From Aquisalinus flavus (GTDB lineage Bacteria; Pseudomonadota; Alphaproteobacteria; Caulobacterales; Parvularculaceae): DNA of 64,000 bases. Below are positions 54,766-63,915 of this stretch, in pieces. A program made the position numbers and the translations under genes. Location of the stretch: NCBI RefSeq assembly GCF_022559625.1, contig NZ_CP042288.1, forward strand, positions 3,071,333-3,135,332. The letters run 5' to 3'. The notes beneath the pieces were generated by a model. It was not told the origin of the DNA, made no database searches, and worked only from the letters and a program-made list of their open reading frames with translations. How positions within the stretch are numbered: the first letter of the stretch is position 1; each line of letters begins with the position of its first letter.

Positions 54766-55926
54766 TCAGGCATCCGCCAGCGCGGCACCGCCGCGGGTGA
54801 TGACCGCGCCCATGCCGAACAGCAACGCGACGATCCACACCAGCATGCCGAGGAAAGGGACGATCCCGATGACAAGCAGGATGATGCCGGCTAGCGCCGT
54901 CCAGACGATGCGGGTGACGATATAGGGCTCGCCATCCTTGCCGAACCGGCCGCGCAGCCACATGCCGGCATGATAGAGCACGGCGGCATAGGCAAAGGGC
55001 ACGAGCGCAAAGATCAGCGCCAGCATGACGAAGCCGGCCGAGATGCCGATGATGCTGATCATGAAGGCCAGACCCATCAGCGGCATCACGACCAGAACGA
55101 GGACGCCGATGCCGAGGCTCGACAGCGGCTTGTCGGCGATCATGGTGCTGGAGCGTGCCATCAGGCCCGGGAACAGCGCGGCGATGATGAGGATCAACAG
55201 GCCGAGCCCGGCGAGGAACATGATTGCGCCGAGGAGCGCGGCGATCATCGCTTCCGGGCTGAAGGGCGACGGCCGCTCCTCATATTCCTGCTCGATCATC
55301 TCACCCGTGACGCTCGCGCCCGGAGACAGGATGAATTCGTCGGCGGCATAGGTCAGGTTGCCGCTGATGACGACCCCCTCGCCGATGGTGACGGTGCCGC
55401 CGGTCAGATAGGCATCGCCGGCCACATTGGCGTCGAGCGCGACATTGCCGCCCGAGGCGCGGAGTTCGCCGCCGATGGGCGCGCCGATCTCGACATTGCC
55501 GCCGGACAGCATGGCCGAGCCGCCAATGGTCATCTGCTCGCCGATCTCGATATTGCCGGCAAAGATGATGACGTCATCGGTGACCGTGCCGGAGGTAAGT
55601 TCGACATTGCCGCCGCTCAGGATCACGTCTGACGCCTCGATGCCGGTCAGAGAGATTTCGCCGCCGGCCGCGACCATGTGGTCGGCGCGGGCGCCATCGA
55701 AGCGGATCGTGCCGCCTGCCGCGATGATGTCGTCCGGCGACGAGGCGGTGATCGTGACTTCGCCGCCGGCGGCAAAGCCCATATCGGTCAGTTCGCCGGA
55801 CAGCGTGGGCGCGTCGCCCGCGCTCGCCTCGATCTGGGCGTTCAGCGTCGCTGTTCCCGCGACGAGAAGGATGAGAACGGCAAGCAGAATGGTTGCCGGC
55901 CGCCATGAAAATGCAGTCTGGGTCAT
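54766..55926 (-). CDS. Repeat-rich (bactofilin-like beta-solenoid) membrane protein
   Basis: This 386-residue protein starts with a signal or membrane helix (about 12-28). About 150 residues follow of short repeats centred on Ala/Ser-Gly-Gly and a polar/hydrophobic strand (FAAGGEVTIT, IAAGGTIRFD, VAAGGEISLT, ILSGGNVELT, MLSGGNVEIG, RASGGNVALD, YLTGGTVTIG). These suggest a beta-solenoid like bactofilins. From about 235 come five or six membrane helices. The repeat part should lie outside the cytoplasm. The family is not known to me by function. It is divergent from chvI. Confidence 0.78.
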   Translation of the reverse strand: MTQTAFSWRPATILLAVLILLVAGTATLNAQIEASAGDAPTLSGELTDMGFAAGGEVTITASSPDDIIAAGGTIRFDGARADHMVAAGGEISLTGIEASDVILSGGNVELTSGTVTDDVIIFAGNIEIGEQMTIGGSAMLSGGNVEIGAPIGGELRASGGNVALDANVAGDAYLTGGTVTIGEGVVISGNLTYAADEFILSPGASVTGEMIEQEYEERPSPFSPEAMIAALLGAIMFLAGLGLLILIIAALFPGLMARSSTMIADKPLSSLGIGVLVLVVMPLMGLAFMISIIGISAGFVMLALIFALVPFAYAAVLYHAGMWLRGRFGKDGEPYIVTRIVWTALAGIILLVIGIVPFLGMLVWIVALLFGMGAVITRGGAALADA

Positions 55927-56155
55927 GCCCGTCTCCCGTGCGGACGGGGAGGCGCATGCGTCCCCGGCCGTTATCGCCCTCTACCCCGTAAAGATACGCC
56001 TTTTGCCCCCCGTAACAAGAGGTCCCGGAGGGGTGGTGCTTGACGGCCAGGCCTCCCATGCCTCATTCCCGCCCGATCAGCGCCCAAACGCGGCCTTTTC
56101 AGCATGTTGCAACTGCGTCTAGATTGGGAAAACAAGACAACAAGGGGATTTGCCC

Positions 56156-56851
56156 ATGGCACGCATCACGCTTGTCGACGACGACCAGAACATCCTGACC
56201 TCCGTGGCGATCGCGCTGGAGTCCGAGGGCCATGCGGTCGCGACCTATGAAGACGGCGCCCAGGCGCTGGAGGCAATCAACGCCAGCGCGCCGGACCTCG
56301 TCATCTCGGACATCAAGATGCCGCGCATGGACGGCATGGAATTGCTGCGCCGCCTGCGCCAGTCCTCCGACCTGCCGCTGATCTTCCTGACCTCCAAGGA
56401 CGAGGAGATCGACGAAGTGCTGGGTCTGACCCTTGGCGCCGACGATTACGTGAAGAAGCCGTTCTCGCAGCGGCTTTTGCTCGAACGGGTCAAGGCGGTG
56501 TTGCGCCGGGCCGATACGACGACGCCGGTCAGCGAGGAAGATGCCAAGCAGGTGATCAAGCGCGGTGACCTGTCGCTCGACCCGCTGCGGCACTCGTGCA
56601 AATGGCGCGGCGAGCATGTGACGCTGACGGTGACGGAATTCCTGATCCTGCAATCGCTCGCCCAGCGCCCGGGCTTCGTCAAGAGCCGCGATGCGCTGAT
56701 GGACGCGGCCTATGACGACCAGGTCTATGTCGACGACCGGACCATCGACAGCCATATCAAGCGCATCCGCAAGAAATTCCGCGTCGTCGACAAGGAATTC
56801 GACCAGATCGAAACGCTTTATGGTGTTGGCTACAAATACAAAGAAAATTGA
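56156..56851 (+). CDS. chvI: Response regulator ChvI
   Basis: This 231-residue OmpR-type regulator has a receiver domain with acidic pocket D8-D9-D10, phosphorylated Asp52 (ISDIKMP), and Lys in YVKKPF (about 104), then a winged-helix DNA-binding domain (about 135-231, [38 protein letters not shown]). Its identity comes from the adjoining chvG-hprK-PTS block. It responds to acid and envelope conditions in Rhizobiales and controls exopolysaccharide and motility genes. Start 56156 has AAGGGG upstream. Confidence 0.95.
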   Translation: MARITLVDDDQNILTSVAIALESEGHAVATYEDGAQALEAINASAPDLVISDIKMPRMDGMELLRRLRQSSDLPLIFLTSKDEEIDEVLGLTLGADDYVKKPFSQRLLLERVKAVLRRADTTTPVSEEDAKQVIKRGDLSLDPLRHSCKWRGEHVTLTVTEFLILQSLAQRPGFVKSRDALMDAAYDDQVYVDDRTIDSHIKRIRKKFRVVDKEFDQIETLYGVGYKYKEN

Positions 56852-56903
56852 GTGATGCGCCCGGCCCCACGGGCTGGGCGATCCGCACACGGAAAGGCAT
56901 TTG

Positions 56904-58664
56904 ATGGCGAGGCGCCCGGCACAGGAGACTGACGCCACGCAATCTTCCGCCCGGCGCCCGTCGCCGGGGGCAGCGATCCGTCATCGTCTGCCCGGCGGGC
57001 TGACCTTTTCCCGCCTGACCCTGACCATCGTCATCGCGAATCTGATCGGGCTGGTCATCCTGATGCTCGGTTCGCTCGGCATGACGCAATATCGCGACGG
57101 GCTCGTCGCGGCCAAGCTGGAGGGCGTGCGCGCCCAGGCACAGGTCATTGCCGATATCATGGCGCAGGTCGCCGCGGACGATACCGCCTGCGACGAAAGT
57201 GAAGTCGCCCAGACCAATCTGACGCCAGGCTGCGCGGTGACGTTGCGCGAGGATGCAGTCAATCTCGTCTTCTCGCGGGTGTGGGACAGTTTCGAGGGGC
57301 GGGTGCGCGTGTTCAATGCTCCGCGGGATTTTGATGCGCTGATGGGCGGCGATCCGCGCGAGCTGCTGCTGGAAGATGTCGTTCTGCGCAAGGACGAATT
57401 CGAGATTTCGACCCTGCCGGATATCGAAGAGGCAGAGGGTGTCGGCCTGCTGAGCGCCTGGACCGGATTCCGGGACTGGCTGGTCGAGGTATGGCCAGCC
57501 TCGCGGTTCGAGAAAGATGCCGCCAAGCGGTCGCTGCAACAGGAACTGAACGAGGCGTTCCTGTCCGCGCCATCCGGCGAGCGCGGCGTGACCTCGGTGC
57601 GCTACAATGAGGAGGGCGAGCTTGTCGCCTCTGTCTCGGTGCCGATCCGCAAGGTGCAGGCGGTCTATGGCGTCGTCACCGCGGAGATCGGCGGTATCCA
57701 GGATCTCGTCGACGATGCGCGCGGCGCGATCCTGCCATTCTTCATCTATGCGCTCGTTGCCGCTTTCCTGTCGTCGCTGCTGCTGACCGCCGCCATCGCC
57801 CAGCCGATCCGCCAGCTCGCCATCGCCGCCGACAGGGTGCGCGAGGGCATCGCCGTGGCCGGCCGGGTGCGGGTGCCGGATTTCTCCAGCCGCCATGACG
57901 AGATCGGCGAGCTGTCGTCATCTCTGCGTGCCATGACCAATGCGATCTATGCCCGGATCGAGGCGATCGAGAGTTTCGCCGCCGATGTCAGCCATGAGCT
58001 GAAAAACCCGCTGACCTCCATCCGCTCTGCCGTGGAAACGCTGAGGATCGCCAAGACGCCAGAGTCGCAGGAAAAGCTGATGAAGGTGATCACCCAGGAC
58101 GTGCAGCGCATGGACCGTCTGATCACGGATATTTCCAACGCCTCCCGCCTCGATGCCGAACTGGCGCGGGAGACCCGCGAGGTCGTCGATCTCGGCGCCT
58201 TGCTGAAGGATATCGTCGATATGTATGCCGCCACCCGCAAGGAAGGCCGGGCGCCGGTCTCGCTCGCCGGGCCGGAGGTCGATGCACAGGGCATATTGCT
58301 CGGTTCGCCCTCGGCACTCGGGCAAGTGTTCCGTAACCTGATCGACAATGCGATTTCCTTTTCGCCGGCGGACGGCGTGGTGCGGGTGCGCTGGTGGCTC
58401 GATGGCGAGGCGCGGGACAACCGCGTCATCATCACCGTCAGCGATGACGGGCCGGGGATTCCCGAAGAGAGCCTGGAGAACATCTTCAAGCGCTTCTATA
58501 CCAAACGCCCGGAGGGCACGGCCTTTGGCAATAATTCCGGCCTTGGCCTCGCCATCTCCCGCCAGATCGTCGAATCCCATGGCGGGCATATCGCTGCGAC
58601 GAACCGGACGGATGGCGCGAGTGGTGCCATCTTCACGGTGACACTGCCGGTGCGGAGTCAATAA
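56904..58664 (+). CDS. chvG: Sensor histidine kinase ChvG
   Basis: ChvG (586 residues) is an inner-membrane kinase for ChvI. Membrane helices lie at about 40-65 and 272-295, bracketing a periplasmic domain. A HAMP segment (RQLAIAADRVREG) follows, then HisKA with His364 in ADVSHELKNPLTSIRSA, and the HATPase (N box RNLIDNA, DDGPGIPEESL, GLGLAISRQIVESHGG). In Rhizobia the periplasmic repressor ExoR holds this kinase off; no exoR is visible here. ATG 56904 fits a GGAAAGG site. hprK begins immediately after its stop. Confidence 0.95.
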   Translation: MARRPAQETDATQSSARRPSPGAAIRHRLPGGLTFSRLTLTIVIANLIGLVILMLGSLGMTQYRDGLVAAKLEGVRAQAQVIADIMAQVAADDTACDESEVAQTNLTPGCAVTLREDAVNLVFSRVWDSFEGRVRVFNAPRDFDALMGGDPRELLLEDVVLRKDEFEISTLPDIEEAEGVGLLSAWTGFRDWLVEVWPASRFEKDAAKRSLQQELNEAFLSAPSGERGVTSVRYNEEGELVASVSVPIRKVQAVYGVVTAEIGGIQDLVDDARGAILPFFIYALVAAFLSSLLLTAAIAQPIRQLAIAADRVREGIAVAGRVRVPDFSSRHDEIGELSSSLRAMTNAIYARIEAIESFAADVSHELKNPLTSIRSAVETLRIAKTPESQEKLMKVITQDVQRMDRLITDISNASRLDAELARETREVVDLGALLKDIVDMYAATRKEGRAPVSLAGPEVDAQGILLGSPSALGQVFRNLIDNAISFSPADGVVRVRWWLDGEARDNRVIITVSDDGPGIPEESLENIFKRFYTKRPEGTAFGNNSGLGLAISRQIVESHGGHIAATNRTDGASGAIFTVTLPVRSQ

Positions 58665-59183
58665 GTGGGAAGCGGCGAGACAGGCCCGATCCGCGGTACG
58701 CTCAACCATGCGACCGTCGTTGCCCTGGCCATCGACCAGGACGGGCCGCTCGCCGGGCTGATGATCGAGGGGGCATCCGGCAGCGGAAAATCCGACCTCG
58801 CCCTGCGCCTGATCGAGGCCTGCCCGTGGCGGCGTACCGTGCTGGTCGCCGATGACAGCACCTTGATGTCGCTCGAGCGGGGGCAGCTCATCGCCGCGCC
58901 ACCGGCGACGATCAGGGGCGAGATGGAGATCCGCGGCATCGGCATTGTGCCGGTGCCGTTCCGCGACAGGGTACGGCTCCGCGCCATCGTAAGATTATCG
59001 AGCGATATCAGTCGGTTGCCTGATCCGGTAGAGGTCTCGCCAGCCGGCGCAGGCGGTCTTGCCCTGCCGGTCCTGACCATCGACCCGTTTCAATTGTCTG
59101 CCCCGGCGAAACTGCGTTATGGTGTGCGCCTAATCGTGGCTGGACATTTGCCTGCGGGGCGGCAGGATAAGCCACTGAACTGA
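58665..59183 (+). CDS. hprK: HPr kinase/phosphorylase, short alphaproteobacterial type
   Basis: This 172-residue protein is the C-terminal catalytic part of HPr kinase, with Walker A G36-A-S-G-S-G-K-S43 and family segments RGEMEIRGIGI (about 85) and VRLRAIVRL. The N-terminal domain of Firmicutes HprK is absent, as is usual in Alphaproteobacteria. It phosphorylates HPr on Ser55 (below). It has a GTG start directly following the chvG stop, so it is probably translated from the same message with no gap. Confidence 0.92.
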   Translation: MGSGETGPIRGTLNHATVVALAIDQDGPLAGLMIEGASGSGKSDLALRLIEACPWRRTVLVADDSTLMSLERGQLIAAPPATIRGEMEIRGIGIVPVPFRDRVRLRAIVRLSSDISRLPDPVEVSPAGAGGLALPVLTIDPFQLSAPAKLRYGVRLIVAGHLPAGRQDKPLN

Positions 59184-59204
59184 ACCTCAAGGGGCGTAAG
59201 GCTT

Positions 59205-59621
59205 ATGATTGGACTGGTCGTTGTCACCCACGGACAGCTGGCGGAGGAATTTCTCAAGGCGGTCGAGCATGTCGTCGGGCCGCAGCCGAAGATGCAGGCT
59301 GTCTGTATCGGCGCCGATGATGACATGGAGCAAAGGCGCGAGGATATCTTGTCCGCCGCCCAGAGCGTCGATGGCGACACGGGAACCATCATCCTGACCG
59401 ACATGTTCGGCGGCACGCCGTCCAATCTCGCGATCTCCGTGATGGAACAGGCCCATGCCGAGGTCATCGCCGGGGTCAACCTGCCGATGCTGATCAAGCT
59501 GGCGCCGGAGAACTATCGCAAGGAAACCGACCTGAAGACGGCGGTGGCGGCGGCCCATGATGCGGGCCGCAAATATATCAACGTCGCGTCCTGGGTCCTG
59601 TCCGGCGAGGGCGGGGCCTGA
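59205..59621 (+). CDS. PTS EIIA component, mannose family
   Basis: This 138-residue protein has the phosphorylated His9 in VVVTHGQLAEEF and the EIIA(Man) pattern LTDMFGGTPSN (about 62-72), and VIAGVNLPML. In Alphaproteobacteria such EIIA proteins work without sugar-transporting EIIB/EIIC partners and belong to the regulatory PTS. It lies between hprK and ptsH, in the usual order. Confidence 0.94.
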   Translation: MIGLVVVTHGQLAEEFLKAVEHVVGPQPKMQAVCIGADDDMEQRREDILSAAQSVDGDTGTIILTDMFGGTPSNLAISVMEQAHAEVIAGVNLPMLIKLAPENYRKETDLKTAVAAAHDAGRKYINVASWVLSGEGGA

Positions 59622-59667
59622 CACCCCGGTCTGCGTCCGTGCGGCGCTTCAGGCAGAAAGAGTTTCG

Positions 59668-59964
59668 ATGAGTGATACCCGGGAGAACGGCGGTGTGGTG
59701 AGCCAGAAGGTGACCATCATCAACCGCCGTGGCCTGCATGCGCGCGCCTCTGCCAAGTTCTGCGCCGTCGCCGGCTCGTTCGAGGCCGAGATCAGGGTGA
59801 TCCGCGACGGCTTCACGGTCGGGGCCTGCTCGATCATGGGGCTGCTGACGCTCGGCGCCGGGGAAAACTCCGTCATCGAACTGACCGCGACCGGGCCGCA
59901 GGCGATGGAAGCCATCGACACGCTGGTCAAGCTGGTCGAGGACCGCTTCGGCGAGGGCGAGTGA
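59668..59964 (+). CDS. ptsH: Phosphocarrier protein HPr
   Basis: HPr (98 residues from ATG 59668) has the phosphorylated His24 in RRGLHARASAKF and the regulatory Ser55 in GACSIMGLLTLGAG. His24 is phosphorylated by Enzyme I; Ser55 is the target of HprK, so the adjacent kinase can act on it. The N-terminus is about 9 residues longer than in E. coli HPr. The frame continues back to 59557 within the EIIA gene but that is not the start. No ptsP or ptsI gene follows. Confidence 0.95.
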   Translation: MSDTRENGGVVSQKVTIINRRGLHARASAKFCAVAGSFEAEIRVIRDGFTVGACSIMGLLTLGAGENSVIELTATGPQAMEAIDTLVKLVEDRFGEGE

Positions 59965-60100
59965 TCTTGTCGCGACGGGTCTTCGCGGGCGATTTCGTTA
60001 AAGACAAAGCCAGGCTCGTTCTGCTTACGCCATCGTAAGTATTCAGGCGGCGAAATTACCCGCACAGTCGTGGCGGGATTTTCAAGGGTAGCGTACGCAC

Positions 60101-62308
60101 ATGTTCATCGACCTTCCGCCACAGCCGGTCCTGTACGCCCAGTCTGACGTACAGGTCGAGGCAGACAATCAACCTGTCGACCAGATCGTCATCACCGCCA
60201 AGCGGCGCACGGCGCCGAAAGTGGAGGACTTTGAGTCGGTTGTCTCGCTCGGGCAGCAGGAAATCGACCTGTTCGCGTTCGATACGGTCGCGGAAGCCGT
60301 CGAGGAGGCATTGTCTCTTGCCAATGCGACGGGCCAGCGCATCACCCTCGTCAACGGCAAGCCGGGCATGAACCCGCGGGTCTTCAACAAGTTCCCGGCG
60401 GAGGCGATCGAGAAGATCGATGTGCTGCCGCCGGAGGCTGCCGGCCCGCTCGGCTATCCGGCCAATGCCACGGTGATCAATATCGTGCTGAAGGAGAAGT
60501 ATCACGCGCTGACGATCAATGCCGGCGTGACCGTGCCGTCCAATGGTCTGAACACGGAGGGCGAGGGCGATTTCAGCGATGCGCGCACGCGCGGCTCGCG
60601 GTTGCTGCTGATCGATGGCGAGGTCAACGCGACGACCGGCTTCACCGAGGCCGAAGCGCTCGATTGCGGCAGCGCGGATGCCAGCCCCGATTGCGCCGAT
60701 GATGCCGCCTTCCGCTCGGCCCTTGCGGAGACCACGAATTACGAGCTTGGTGTCGCCGTGTCGGATTTCGTCGGGCAATATGCGGTCAGCGGTTTTGTCC
60801 GCGCCACCCAGGAGGAAACGACGGACCGGCTGGGCCTGACCGTGCCGGAGAGCGGCGACGGCCTGCCGATCGTGCGCGATGCCGACAGCAATTCTCTCTC
60901 CGCCGGCCTGAACGTGGTTCGCGAGTTCAACGAGATCAGGCTGACCGGGGAAAGCGAGATCAGCCGGTCGGAAGACAGCGGCGTGACTAAGGACGATATC
61001 GCTCCGCAAGCGGAATATGAGCGCGAGACGACGACCCTGTCATCGTCGCTGGAGCTCGCCATGCCGGTGTTCAACATCCCGGCAGGCCAGGTGCGTGCGA
61101 CCGGCAAGGTCAGCTACGCGAACCGCGAAACGGAAACGGCGTCCGGCGGTGGCGACAATTCCTCCATATCCAACGAGACCACCGGCGCCGATGCCGGTCT
61201 CTATATCCCGCTGACAAAGCAGGACGAGGACAGGGGGGCGTGGGGCAGTTCCGGCCTCAACCTGCGCGCCTTCGGAACGCAGGAAAGCAATTCCGATGGG
61301 TCGTCAGGGGCAGAAGCCACGCTGCGCCTGCGGCCATCGGACAAATACTCGATCTCGATCAAGGCGAGTAGCGAGGACAGCGCACCGGATTTCAAGCTGC
61401 TCGACGACGCGACGCGGGAGTCGCCAAACTCCCGGTTCTACGATTATGAGACCGGAGAGACCGTGCTGGTGACGACGATCATCGGCGGCAATGCGGCGCT
61501 GGTGCCGGAGAAGAAGGACACGGTGGAAGTCGAGCTGGTGTTCACGCCGAAACAGGACAGGTCGCTCTTTGCGCGCATCCGCTACAATAGCGAGCGTAGT
61601 GAAAACCTGGTGCAGGAAACCCTGCCGATCGGTCCGTTTACGGAAGATGCCTTCCCCGACCGTTTCGTCCGCGATGACATGAACCAGCTGATCAGCGTCG
61701 ACCGGTCGCCCGTGAATATCGCCGAGGGGCGGACCGATAGTTTGCAGACATTCGCGATGGTTCGGAAGGTCATTCGGGACGAGGAGGCCGGACCAGGCGG
61801 GCCCGGCGGGCGCGGTGGCGGTCGTGGCGACTGGAACGCCCTGCCGGATTCCGGCAAGCTGTTGCGGGCGTTTGTCTATCATACCTGGACCATGACAAAC
61901 GAGTTGAAGCTGAATGACGGCCAATCCTTCCTGCCGGCGGTGCTGGTAGAGGGCGGCGCCGCCGATCCCGAGCATCGCGCCGGGCTCAATCTGAGGGCGG
62001 CCAATTCCACGCTGGCGGGGAATATGGGCCTGTACTGGCAGAGCAGCCGGGACGGCACGCAAGGCGGCGCCGTCAACGGCCTGCGCTATGCCAGCTTCAC
62101 CTCGCTGAACGCCGGGCTGGATATCGATCTTGAAAAGCCGTTGGGCGATACCTTCAAGTCGACCCGGCTGACGCTGGAGGCGAACAATCTTCTCGACGAG
62201 CGCGGCGCGGTGACGGACGCAAATGGCGATGTGCCGCCCGGTTTCGATCCGAAACTGCGCAGCCCCATTGCGCGGACATTCACGGTCAAGCTGCGCCGCC
62301 AGTTCTAG
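60101..62308 (+). CDS. TonB-dependent receptor-like outer-membrane protein, unusual N-terminus
   Basis: This 735-residue barrel protein has a TonB-box-like VDQIVITAKRR (about residues 26-36), a plug-like region (about 45-125, IEKIDVLPPEAAGPLGY) and a long barrel ending in TFTVKLRRQF, as expected for an outer-membrane protein. A Gly-rich stretch GPGGPGGRGGGRGDW lies near residue 570. The N-terminus is odd: only MFIDLPPQPVLYAQSD precedes the TonB box, and an in-frame stop lies just upstream (60086). The usual basic, hydrophobic signal peptide is missing, so the 5' end may be truncated or frameshifted. The ligand is unknown. Confidence 0.82.
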   Translation: MFIDLPPQPVLYAQSDVQVEADNQPVDQIVITAKRRTAPKVEDFESVVSLGQQEIDLFAFDTVAEAVEEALSLANATGQRITLVNGKPGMNPRVFNKFPAEAIEKIDVLPPEAAGPLGYPANATVINIVLKEKYHALTINAGVTVPSNGLNTEGEGDFSDARTRGSRLLLIDGEVNATTGFTEAEALDCGSADASPDCADDAAFRSALAETTNYELGVAVSDFVGQYAVSGFVRATQEETTDRLGLTVPESGDGLPIVRDADSNSLSAGLNVVREFNEIRLTGESEISRSEDSGVTKDDIAPQAEYERETTTLSSSLELAMPVFNIPAGQVRATGKVSYANRETETASGGGDNSSISNETTGADAGLYIPLTKQDEDRGAWGSSGLNLRAFGTQESNSDGSSGAEATLRLRPSDKYSISIKASSEDSAPDFKLLDDATRESPNSRFYDYETGETVLVTTIIGGNAALVPEKKDTVEVELVFTPKQDRSLFARIRYNSERSENLVQETLPIGPFTEDAFPDRFVRDDMNQLISVDRSPVNIAEGRTDSLQTFAMVRKVIRDEEAGPGGPGGRGGGRGDWNALPDSGKLLRAFVYHTWTMTNELKLNDGQSFLPAVLVEGGAADPEHRAGLNLRAANSTLAGNMGLYWQSSRDGTQGGAVNGLRYASFTSLNAGLDIDLEKPLGDTFKSTRLTLEANNLLDERGAVTDANGDVPPGFDPKLRSPIARTFTVKLRRQF

Positions 62309-62345
62309 ACCATCCAGCTTTCCGTGGATGCGCCGACAGGGTCCA

Positions 62346-62410
62346 GATTGCGTGTTTGTCGCGGTTGCTTGCGGTGACCCGGTTCCCGCTGCGCCGCGAA
62401 CTGCTTCAGG
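62346..62410. repeat. GTTTCC palindromic repeat, copy 3 (diverged)
   Basis: TGTTTGTCGCGGTTGCTTGC and GGTGACCCGGTTCCCGC follow the layout of 44400-44465 with many substitutions, ending in CTGCTTCAG instead of CGCTCTAG. It lies between the receptor-like gene and the cytochrome gene. Confidence 0.65.
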
Positions 62411-62488
62411 GGTAAAACAGCCCCTGCCCGAACCCTTTGCGGTGCCGCCCGTTTTGGCGCACCATAGGCAAAACCGGAGGAGGGCGTC

Positions 62489-63046
62489 ATGGCGAGAGAG
62501 AAACAAGACCGCTATTCAGTCATATCCATTATCCTGCACTGGACCATTGCCGTGCTGCTGATCGCCAATGTCTATGTCGGCGGCTGGCTGGAGGAAGCGC
62601 CGCAGGCAGAAAAACTGGCGCGGCTGGAATGGCACAAGTCGATCGGGCTGACCGTCTTGTTTCTCAGCCTGTTCCGCCTCGGCTGGCGCATCGCCCATCC
62701 CTGGCCGGCCCTGCCCGAGACCATGAAAAGCTGGGAGAAGATCCTCGCGCGTTTTACCCATTATGGATTTTATGTGGTGATGATCGGTGTGCCACTGCTC
62801 GGCTGGCTCGCCGTGTCGTTTCGCGGGACGCCCGAACTGCCGCTTTGGGGATTTATCCCGGCCCCGAACCTGCCGGTGGGGGAATCGCGTGAACTTGGCG
62901 GGATGTTCGCCGACTGGCACCACACTTCCGTCAAGGCGATCTATCTGCTGCTCGCGCTGCATGTCACGGGGGCGCTGAAGCATTATTTCGTCGACAGGGA
63001 TATCGTGCCGGCACGGATGATACCCGGCCTGCCGCGAATAAAATAA
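62489..63046 (+). CDS. Cytochrome b561 family protein
   Basis: This 185-residue inner-membrane di-haem cytochrome has four hydrophobic helices (about 12-32, 45-65, 90-112, 145-165). Candidate haem-ligating His residues are in ILHWTIAVLL, WHKSIGL, and HTSVKAIYLLLALHVTGALKHYF. Members pass electrons between quinol and periplasmic or superoxide acceptors. GGAGGAGGG precedes the ATG. Confidence 0.92.
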   Translation: MAREKQDRYSVISIILHWTIAVLLIANVYVGGWLEEAPQAEKLARLEWHKSIGLTVLFLSLFRLGWRIAHPWPALPETMKSWEKILARFTHYGFYVVMIGVPLLGWLAVSFRGTPELPLWGFIPAPNLPVGESRELGGMFADWHHTSVKAIYLLLALHVTGALKHYFVDRDIVPARMIPGLPRIK

Positions 63047-63523
63047 CTATTGACACCGAAAAATAGAATCTTCTTTGAGATCTCCTGGAGACAACACTTT
63101 TCTGTATCCAGTAACATAATCATGACCAAAAAACGGATCGATTGAGCAAACTCTGTCATTTAAACAATTGGTTTGAAATTTACCCCAATCATCAGCGTCA
63201 AATCGAGCAAGCCGTAATTCCAGCGGATAAGAAGAAAAGTCAGATATTGAAAATTGCCTTGGAATTTGTGTGTCGCCGAAGTTTATGAGTGGGTTCATAA
63301 GCTGTGGCCAAATAGTGTCAGAGTTATTCATTTCAACAGCCACTACGGTATATATATCGCTAGAATTTCTTAAGGATAAATCTGACCAGTCTATATTCAG
63401 GCTGAAAGTGCTAATTGCAGAGCCCGCAGACTTTTCCTTTAAGCACAACCACCCACTCTGCTGTGAAGCAAAGGCTGTCGAGTTTACAGTAAAGATGCAA
63501 ATTAAAAAACTCAGAATTCTCAT
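63047..63523 (-). CDS. AT-rich secreted hypothetical protein
   Basis: I do not recognise this 158-residue protein. It has a signal peptide (MRILSFLICIFTVNSTAFA, cleavage after AFA). The mature part contains four Cys (LCLKE, TNCLNDRVC, FRCQ) and strand-like segments, suggesting a disulfide-bonded periplasmic domain. The start has GGAGAAAAGAAA upstream and overlaps the stop of the preceding gene (ATGA), so both are translated together. The codons are AT-rich compared with cytochrome b561 next door. The 3' end abuts that gene's stop. Confidence 0.65.
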   Translation of the reverse strand: MRILSFLICIFTVNSTAFASQQSGWLCLKEKSAGSAISTFSLNIDWSDLSLRNSSDIYTVVAVEMNNSDTIWPQLMNPLINFGDTQIPRQFSISDFSSYPLELRLARFDADDWGKFQTNCLNDRVCSIDPFFGHDYVTGYRKVLSPGDLKEDSIFRCQ

Positions 63524-63915
63524 TTTCTTTTCTCCCATAAGAAGCATACTTGTTGAACTCTATATTGTGAAGGCTTTGAAACTGCGACTACTCTGGCAGT
63601 TCCAGAATTTGTATTTAACGTTTGTGTACACCTATGTTCGCCTGCAACGGGGTTGATACATACGCTCGCGTTATAAAGTTCTATGAAATTCCCTGCCTTC
63701 AGACTAGTATGAACTCGAGTTGTCAGGTTTGCAATTTTTCCGCCTTGAGGCAGGCTTGTCTGCCCATCAAACTCAACCCACGCATCGGCGAAACTATTTA
63801 AACAGTTAGGCTCTCTATGTGGTATGCATTGACCCAAAGATACGATTATCGTGACCAGAGCAGCAACGGTTGCTAGTGCTCGCTGAAGCAGTATGTTTTT
63901 TAAGAGCCCGATCAT
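63520..63915 (-). CDS. AT-rich hypothetical protein, first gene of the edge pair
   Basis: This 131-residue protein has one N-terminal hydrophobic segment (about residues 12-29, LATVAALVTIIVSLGQC). After it come several Cys (CIPHREPNC, VCIN, HRCTQ, VCFLW). It looks exported or membrane-anchored. The function is unknown. Its stop overlaps the start of the next gene, so the two form a transcription and translation unit. Its base composition suggests recent transfer. About 85 bases remain before the window ends, with no visible gene. Confidence 0.6.
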   Translation of the reverse strand: MIGLLKNILLQRALATVAALVTIIVSLGQCIPHREPNCLNSFADAWVEFDGQTSLPQGGKIANLTTRVHTSLKAGNFIELYNASVCINPVAGEHRCTQTLNTNSGTARVVAVSKPSQYRVQQVCFLWEKRK

